From positions 1,984,001 through 2,048,000 of the forward strand of contig NZ_CP151996.1 in the NCBI RefSeq assembly GCF_038593855.1: a stretch of 64,000 nucleotides of DNA, in the 5' to 3' direction. The DNA is from Lysinibacillus sp. FSL M8-0337. Lineage in GTDB: Bacteria > Bacillota > Bacilli > Bacillales_A > Planococcaceae. How positions within the stretch are numbered: the first letter of the stretch is position 1; the number at the start of each line of letters is the position of its first letter. The translations under genes were made by a program, and so were the position numbers. The notes beneath the pieces were generated by a model, which saw nothing but the letters and a program-made list of their open reading frames with translations, did no database searches and was not told where the DNA came from. Positions 58,839-64,000 of this stretch are shown in pieces.

Positions 58839-60527
58839 ATGAACGATAATCATCAAGAAAAAGAGCTTTTTTACCCAGATGGAACATTAATGTACCGTGG
58901 TGGCGTTAAAAAAAATGATTTTGGTCATGATATATACGATGGCAAGGGGACGATTTTTGATCAAGAAGGTGAACGATTATTCGAAGGTGAATTTGTTAAC
59001 CATATGAAGCAAGGTAACGGCATCATGTATTTAAAGGGAAAAATGATTTATCAAGGCGAATTTATTCAAAATAAAAAACAAGGCAATGGTATTTTATATA
59101 AAGATGGAAAGATTTATTACGAGGGCCATTTTCGTAATGATTTAATGGATGGCTATGGTATTTTGTATTTTGAAGAGACTGTCATTGCACCTTTTAAAGA
59201 AATACGGGCGCAATATCCACATTTAAATCGACCACACTATGAAGGTGATTTTGTACATGGCATGAAAAAAGGGAAAGGTAGACAATATTACCCAAGTGGT
59301 TTTTTACAATATGAAGGCGATTTTATGTGGAACCATATGCAAGGGGCAGGGAAGCTGTACTATGCCCCCGAAACACCAAGCCTAGCGGAAATTGAATCTG
59401 CTTTAACACCCCTTTACTATGAAGGGTATTTTTTTGAAGATATGAAGCATGGTAAAGGAAAAGTGTATTCAAGACAGGGTATGCTAGAAGCAGAAGGTCA
59501 ATTTAAAGAGGATGCGATGACAGGAAAAGGCACTCTTTATTATGGCAATGGACAAGCATCTTATATTGGCGACCTTGTAAATGGGGAAAAGCATGGTCGT
59601 GGGGATTATTATAATGAGGCTGGTAAAATTATCTATAGCGGGGAGTTTATCAACGGAGAACGTTTACGTATTACGCCTGAAGTAGAGAGAGAGATTAACA
59701 AGCTACAGGCGCAATTAGATGGCCTTGTCGGGCTGCCGAATGCCAAGAAGGAATTACATAATTTAATTAACTTCATTAAAATTCAAAGTTTACGTGTCGA
59801 TCATGGCTTAACGAGTTTTCCAATTACGTATCATCTAGTCTTCTCCGGTAACCCTGGAACAGGCAAAACGACTGTTGCGCGCATTATTGGGCAAATATAC
59901 AAACATCTTGGTGTATTGTCTAGTGGGCATTTTGTTGAAACCGATCGAGCGGGATTAGTAGCAGGTTATGTTGGTCAAACCGCCTTAAAGGTACAGGAAG
60001 TAGTGAAAAAAGCGACCGGTGGTGTATTATTTATCGACGAGGCTTATTCACTAATTCATGATAAACAAGATGCATTTGGTAAAGAGGCCATTGACAGCTT
60101 ATTAAAGGCGATGGAGGATTTACGGGATGATTTAGTCATTATTGTAGCTGGTTATACCGAGCTGATGGAGGCGTTTTTACAAGCCAATCCAGGTTTTAAA
60201 TCGCGTTTTAATCATTTTGTGCAGTTTGATAATTTTACTACGGATGAGCTTTATGAAATTTTTGCGATGCTCTGTAAAAATAACGATTATCGTTATGGTG
60301 ATACCTTTACCCACCATATGAAAGCTCAATTAACTCAAATTCCTGTTGAATCCATCCCGAACTTTTCAAATGGACGTTATATTCGAAATGTCTTTGAAAA
60401 GCTGGTGACGATCCAGTCGAATCGTTTAATTCAACAGCCTACTATTACAAGAAATGAACTGATGGAATTTACGGATTCAGATATTGAACAAGCGATTGCG
60501 GAAAATCTTTTTGATAGTACGTTTTAA
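58839..60527 (+). CDS. MORN-repeat / AAA+ ATPase fusion protein
   Basis: 562 residues from ATG 58839, behind AAAGGATGG. Residues about 15-280 hold eight or nine MORN repeats (YEGDFVHGMKKGKGRQYYPS type). A CbbX/SpoVK-type AAA+ domain follows at about 290-560: GLPNAKKELHNLINFIKIQS, Walker A GNPGTGKTT, pore loop region AGLVAGYVGQTALK, Walker B GVLFIDEAYSL and arginine-finger region NPGFKSRFNH. MORN repeats bind lipids or proteins, CbbX-type ATPases remodel proteins; the fusion suggests a membrane-targeted remodeller. Spore or stress role is a guess. Confidence 0.9.
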   Translation: MNDNHQEKELFYPDGTLMYRGGVKKNDFGHDIYDGKGTIFDQEGERLFEGEFVNHMKQGNGIMYLKGKMIYQGEFIQNKKQGNGILYKDGKIYYEGHFRNDLMDGYGILYFEETVIAPFKEIRAQYPHLNRPHYEGDFVHGMKKGKGRQYYPSGFLQYEGDFMWNHMQGAGKLYYAPETPSLAEIESALTPLYYEGYFFEDMKHGKGKVYSRQGMLEAEGQFKEDAMTGKGTLYYGNGQASYIGDLVNGEKHGRGDYYNEAGKIIYSGEFINGERLRITPEVEREINKLQAQLDGLVGLPNAKKELHNLINFIKIQSLRVDHGLTSFPITYHLVFSGNPGTGKTTVARIIGQIYKHLGVLSSGHFVETDRAGLVAGYVGQTALKVQEVVKKATGGVLFIDEAYSLIHDKQDAFGKEAIDSLLKAMEDLRDDLVIIVAGYTELMEAFLQANPGFKSRFNHFVQFDNFTTDELYEIFAMLCKNNDYRYGDTFTHHMKAQLTQIPVESIPNFSNGRYIRNVFEKLVTIQSNRLIQQPTITRNELMEFTDSDIEQAIAENLFDSTF

Positions 60528-60622
60528 TAACTAGGGAGTTGACGACCTATAAGCATTCATCATATTGACTATGAAAGATTCATATAGTGTATAGATGATT
60601 TTTATATAGTAGGGAGCGTTTG

Positions 60623-60742
60623 ATGAAAAAAATAGTGCCGTTACTATTGTTATTTGGGTGTGTTTTACCAACATTTTTACACATTACAATCACCTTTCAT
60701 AACAACATCAATGTCAACAAGGGTAGTAAAAAGGAAGATTAG
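60623..60742 (+). CDS. 39-aa secreted/membrane peptide
   Basis: ATG 60623, six bases after AGGGAG. Product MKKIVPLLLLFGCVLPTFLH... with a hydrophobic helix and a charged end. Small orphan peptide; unknown. Confidence 0.45.
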   Translation: MKKIVPLLLLFGCVLPTFLHITITFHNNINVNKGSKKED

Positions 60743-60759
60743 CTATTTATATGAATGCG

Positions 60760-60960
60760 ATGAGGCTGGGACAAAAGAGAAAAAGTGTTAGATTGATGGC
60801 AGTCAATCTAACACTTTTTTGCTGCGCCATTGTTGTCCGCTTCGGCGGTGCTTTCCGCTCAGCACAGTAAGCCGCAACCCTCGCTAACGCGCAGAATACC
60901 AGCGTCTTACGGTTGTATGCGTTCTGAGCAGGAGTCACCGCATTCGCTACCAACAACTAG
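60760..60960. repeat. GC-rich dispersed repeat with hairpin
   Basis: Begins GAGGCTGGGACAAAAGAG, a sequence common between genes in Bacilli. A perfect stem, AAAAAGTGTTAGATTG/CAATCTAACACTTTTTT (60780-60820), acts as a terminator. The rest is more GC-rich than its surroundings (CCGCTTCGGCGGTGC, GCTAACGCGCAG) and carries no gene. Confidence 0.6.
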
Positions 60961-61032
60961 TGAACACTTCTATTTTTTTTGCAATTTACGAACCACCTTT
61001 CCTCTGTTCCTTAAATTCTGTACCAATGTTGT

Positions 61033-61087
61033 TTGACAAAATTTACAATATGTTATATTCTGTTGAAAACATACGACAGCGTATGTT
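61033..61087 (+). promoter_or_regulatory. tetR promoter and operator
   Basis: TTGACA at 61033-61038, 17-base spacer, TATTCT at 61056-61061. The palindrome AACATACG ACAG CGTATGTT (61068-61087) covers the expected start site. The same core palindrome precedes the next gene (61664-61691), indicating autoregulation plus control of the neighbour. Confidence 0.75.
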
Positions 61088-61097
61088 GGAGGGTGAA

Positions 61098-61613
61098 ATG
61101 ATGCAATTAACAAGAGAAGACTGGATAAAGGCTGGTTTACATCAATTAGCGAACGCAGGCATACATAAAGTTCGTATCGAAACGCTTGCACGTATACTGA
61201 ACATAAGTAAAGGTAGTTTTTATCATCATTTTCGTGACCATCAAGAACTGTTAGATGCTATGTTCAATTATTGGGAAATGGTTGCTACAAAGCGCATTAT
61301 TCATAGTATGGAGCAGGAAGATTCTTCATTAGAAGAGCTATTTACAATCAGTTTTAGTAGTGATAAAAAAATTGAAATAGGCATTTATACTTGGGCTAAA
61401 TATAACCAAGTTGTTGCAAAGCGGTTAGTCGACATCGAGGAACAGCGAATTCGTTGTATTGCTCATTTATATCAAAAAAAAGGAAGTGACGAATTAGAAG
61501 CAATCGAACGAGCAAGACTGGCTTATTTAACGTATATAGGATGGATGACTAGGTTTACAGAAAATCCTAATTTTACAATAGGAAAAATGCTTGAACTGTT
61601 ACTAAAGATATAA
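61098..61613 (+). CDS. TetR/AcrR-family regulator
   Basis: 171 residues from ATG 61098, five bases after GGAGGG. N-terminal TetR HTH (VRIETLARILNISKGSFYHH, then FRDHQELLDAM) and a helical ligand domain. Short for the family but complete. Very likely binds the CATACG-N4-CGTATG palindromes before itself and before the DUF3995 gene. Confidence 0.9.
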   Translation: MMQLTREDWIKAGLHQLANAGIHKVRIETLARILNISKGSFYHHFRDHQELLDAMFNYWEMVATKRIIHSMEQEDSSLEELFTISFSSDKKIEIGIYTWAKYNQVVAKRLVDIEEQRIRCIAHLYQKKGSDELEAIERARLAYLTYIGWMTRFTENPNFTIGKMLELLLKI

Positions 61614-61622
61614 AAAGAAACA

Positions 61623-61654
61623 TGTCCCTTGCAGTTGAGTAACTATAAGGGACA
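61623..61654 (+). terminator. hairpin after tetR
   Basis: TGTCCCTT and AAGGGACA pair around a 16-base loop, followed by A-rich rather than T-rich sequence; weak terminator. Confidence 0.45.
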
Positions 61655-61663
61655 AATAAATGA

Positions 61664-61691
61664 CCAAAACATACGTTATCGTATGTTTTGG
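61664..61691. promoter_or_regulatory. TetR operator before the DUF3995 gene
   Basis: Perfect 12-base arms CCAAAACATACG/CGTATGTTTTGG with a TTAT spacer, sharing the ACATACG-N4-CGTATGT core of 61068-61087. Confidence 0.8.
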
Positions 61692-61724
61692 TATGTAGTA
61701 TACAAAGTGGGAGGGGAATAGGTA

Positions 61725-62144
61725 ATGATCAGTTTATTACTACTCGTTGTATGTGTTCTGTTTCTGATAAGCATAATACACGTCTATTGGGCATTTGGTG
61801 GTCGTTGGGGTGCGATGGTGGCACTCCCTATAAAGAAAGGGAGCCAAGAACCGGCTTTCGTTCCTCGTAAAATAGGAACGTTATTAGTAGCATTCCTTCT
61901 TGTGGTAGCAGCTTCCCTACTATTAATAAAAGGGATTTACTTACGGAATGTGCAAGAATTTAACTTTTTTACACTTGGTTGTACGGTTTGTGCAGTTGTA
62001 TTCTTGATACGAGCAATAGGCGACTTTAAATATGTAGGATTTTTTAAAAAAATAAAACATTCACAGTTTGCAAGAAATGATACATGGTTGTATAGCCCAC
62101 TTTGTCTCCTCATTTCTTTAGTGTATTTATTTGTACTTTTTTAA
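61725..62144 (+). CDS. DUF3995 membrane protein
   Basis: 139 residues, four membrane helices. ATG 61725 follows GGGAGGGG. Starts with the DUF3995 pattern LISIIHVYWAFGGRWGAMVA, then LPIKKG and a central FVPRKIGT. Under the same TetR operator as the regulator itself, so probably its target; function unknown. Confidence 0.85.
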   Translation: MISLLLLVVCVLFLISIIHVYWAFGGRWGAMVALPIKKGSQEPAFVPRKIGTLLVAFLLVVAASLLLIKGIYLRNVQEFNFFTLGCTVCAVVFLIRAIGDFKYVGFFKKIKHSQFARNDTWLYSPLCLLISLVYLFVLF

Positions 62145-62201
62145 CTTTGCTTGTACAATCTGACTAGCAATTGGCAATAGAGAGATAGAGGAGGAACGGG
62201 A

Positions 62202-62813
62202 TTGAGTCAAATTATTTATTTGCTTCGTCATGGAGAAACGGTTTTTAATACGCAAGGACGATACCAAGGCCAGTTGGATTCACCCTTAACCGATGTTGGC
62301 ATCGAACAAGTTCAACAAAATGCAGTTATGTTAAAAAGCTTACTAGGCAATCCTCAAGATTGGAAAATTATTTCAAGTTCTTTAGGAAGAGCATTACAGA
62401 GCGCAGAAATTATTTGCGAAACGATAGGCTATGATTTTAATGATGTAGCAAAGGACCATCGACTAGCTGAAGTGGCTGTTGGAGATTGGGCTGGGCTTAC
62501 AATAAAAGAAATTGAAAAGTCTTGGCCAAGTCTTTTAGAAAACACGGACCATTATAATTGGTATTTCAATGCACCGAATGGAGAAAGTTACGACTCGGTT
62601 GTTGCTAGATTGACTGATTGGCTCGATAGTGTCGAAGATGAACAAAACGTGATTGTCATATCCCATGGTCTAACTGGGCGGATTTTACGGGGCATTTATG
62701 CTGGATTAGCCAAGGACCATGCACTCAAGTTAGATGTATCACAGGATGTATTTTTTAAATTATCCGATAAGGAAATCCATAACATTTCTCTAGCGTTCGA
62801 TGATTTTTACTGA
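62202..62813 (+). CDS. histidine phosphatase family protein
   Basis: 203 residues from TTG 62202, behind GAGGAGG. Catalytic RHGE at residues 9-12 (LLRHGETVFNTQGRYQGQLD), SSLGRALQSAEI, and the second histidine in VISHGLTGRILRG. Phosphoglycerate-mutase-like fold; substrate not readable. Confidence 0.9.
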   Translation: MSQIIYLLRHGETVFNTQGRYQGQLDSPLTDVGIEQVQQNAVMLKSLLGNPQDWKIISSSLGRALQSAEIICETIGYDFNDVAKDHRLAEVAVGDWAGLTIKEIEKSWPSLLENTDHYNWYFNAPNGESYDSVVARLTDWLDSVEDEQNVIVISHGLTGRILRGIYAGLAKDHALKLDVSQDVFFKLSDKEIHNISLAFDDFY

Positions 62814-62934
62814 TATATAGTGGCTTTTATTATGTAACGCGAAATATTCCGCAATCCTTAAGAATTTCTTCATAAATATCCTACAGGAATATTCATAATT
62901 GCCTCCTATTATAATGTGTGGGAGGCGTTTTTTT

Positions 62935-63771
62935 ATGAAAAAGTTTGTATTAATTTGTTGCATTGGTGTCATCGCATTTTTTTTCTATACGAATAAGTCC
63001 AAAGAACAAGTAGTGGATATTGAGCTATCTTCGTTACATAGTAAAAATGCTTTATTGGTAAACGATAGCGGAGAGGTGTTATATGAAAAAAATGCGGATG
63101 CTATTATTTATCCAGCATCATTAACCAAAATTATGACAGCCATTGTAGCGATTGAGGCGAGTAAAGATCTTCAAATGCAAACGATGGTTACACCACAAAC
63201 AATTGCAACATATACTGCGCAAAATGCTTCGATGGCGGGCTTTCAGGCAGGTGATTTTGTAACGATTGAGGATTTACTATACGGTACTTTACTTGCATCA
63301 GGTGCTGATGCAACAGCCACGCTAGCAACGGCCATTGCGGGGAGTGAGAAAGCCTTTGTGGAACTGATGAACGATAAAGCACTTGAACTAGGGTTAAATG
63401 ATACTCATTACGAAAATGTTAGTGGGCTTCATGATCCAGCACATATATCGAGTGTTCGTGATATTAGCAAGCTCTTTCAATATGCGATTGAAAATCCTAC
63501 TTTTTATCAGATTATGACGACAAAAAGCTATACAACGCAAGTGCCAAATGAGTTAACGATTGCTAGCACTTTATTTTCAAAAATGGATGGGGTGGAAGGT
63601 GCCATTCTTGGTGGTAAAACTGGTTATACACCTGAAGCAGGGCTTTGCTTAGCTTCTCTAATTGAAAAAAATGGCGAATTGTATATTTTTGTTACGACAA
63701 ATGCGGAAGGGCATGTTTGGACGCCGCCTCTACATGTTGAAGATGCAATGGCTGCATATCAAGCACTATAG
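62935..63771 (+). CDS. D-alanyl-D-alanine carboxypeptidase (S11 family)
   Basis: 278 residues from ATG 62935, behind GGGAGGCG. Membrane anchor at residues 4-18. Serine active site S62-L-T-K65 (YPASLTKIMTA), second motif S122-G-A instead of SxN, and KTG in GGKTGYTPEAG. DacF/DacA-like low-molecular-weight PBP that trims peptidoglycan stems. The usual C-terminal amphipathic domain is absent. Confidence 0.9.
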   Translation: MKKFVLICCIGVIAFFFYTNKSKEQVVDIELSSLHSKNALLVNDSGEVLYEKNADAIIYPASLTKIMTAIVAIEASKDLQMQTMVTPQTIATYTAQNASMAGFQAGDFVTIEDLLYGTLLASGADATATLATAIAGSEKAFVELMNDKALELGLNDTHYENVSGLHDPAHISSVRDISKLFQYAIENPTFYQIMTTKSYTTQVPNELTIASTLFSKMDGVEGAILGGKTGYTPEAGLCLASLIEKNGELYIFVTTNAEGHVWTPPLHVEDAMAAYQAL

Positions 63772-64000
63772 GAGGATAAGGCATAGCAAGCTGAACGGCT
63801 TATGCACCAGAAGTAGAGCAAACCACTTGGCAGCCGTTGATTGGCACATAATGTTGGGGATGCGATAAAGGTTAGCAAAATAGCGATTAACGTCTTTATG
63901 CATAGAGATACAGTGAAATTTAGATGTCTGAATAGATAAGAATACATTATCTTAAGGAAATGTCTTTTTTGATAAAGAAAAATAAAAGCATGAAGAAACA
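63772..64000. other. right edge, no complete gene
   Basis: No supported gene up to about 63958. AAGGA at 63954 with ATG 63960 or TTG 63969 opens MSFLIKKNKSMKK, running off the window; it may be the start of a further gene. Confidence 0.35.

Overview
The window is a low-GC Firmicutes chromosome segment. A Lysinibacillus-type member of the Bacillaceae is the best guess, an inference from AT-rich codon use, frequent TTG starts, strong AGGAGG-type ribosome binding sites, an SLH-domain protein and an ETX/MTX2-type pore-forming toxin. About 41 kb in the middle (10170-51415) is a complete-looking siphophage prophage, flanked on both sides by host genes. No rRNA, tRNA or CRISPR array was found.

Left host arm (1-10.3 kb). 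A ComA/LuxR-type response regulator (495-1130) is followed by two modules, each made of a secreted protein plus a small two-helix membrane protein (1501-2509 and 3574-4491). The two small membrane proteins are clear paralogues, and both modules are preceded by the same 21-bp ACCGACA...TGTCGGT palindrome. The first secreted protein has a six-cysteine hydrophobic tail like halocin-C8-type bacteriocins. The second has a frameshift directly after its natural ATG. A decayed lipoprotein gene and an IS3-family remnant lie between the modules. Then come an Rpn-type PD-(D/E)XK nuclease, small membrane proteins, an unrecognised four-gene minus-strand operon, a TauE/SafE permease and an AddB-like iron-sulfur nuclease.

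Prophage (10.17-51.4 kb). It is bounded by perfect 139-bp direct repeats (attL 10170-10308, attR 51277-51415) that contain the 3' end of the iron-sulfur nuclease gene, so integration leaves that gene intact. Order: integrase, ImmA-type protease and repressor (minus strand); Cro-like protein, excisionase-like protein, DnaD/DnaC replication genes, antirepressor; two secreted DUF3888 proteins as cargo; an ArpU-like regulator; a DUF6338 pair; a 9-bp iteron array and GC-rich segment (candidate packaging site); a HEPN-type protein; SPP1-like packaging and head genes; tail genes, including a tail-chaperone pair with a -1 slippery heptamer; a 1553-residue tape measure protein; Dit, collagen-like fibre and Tal; then holin and amidase. 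The right end (44.5-51.1 kb) is a lysogenic-conversion zone: an RNase-A-like polymorphic toxin with a shortened paralogue of its own toxin domain beside it, an SLH-domain surface protein, several small unknown genes, and an IS3/IS150-type insertion sequence lodged in the loop of a transcription terminator.

Right host arm (51.4-64 kb). A second-type histidyl-tRNA synthetase lies downstream of an EamA exporter. Further on are the ETX/MTX2 toxin, a DUF1963 protein, a VOC protein, a decayed GNAT gene, a MORN-repeat/AAA+ ATPase fusion, a TetR regulator with matching operators before itself and a DUF3995 membrane gene, a histidine phosphatase and a D-Ala-D-Ala carboxypeptidase.

How the parts work together: lysogeny is held by the repressor/ImmA/Cro switch, excision by integrase plus the excisionase-like protein, and packaging, morphogenesis and lysis run left to right. 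Cargo genes mostly lie on the opposite strand or have their own promoter-like sequences and terminators, as expected for genes expressed in the lysogen.
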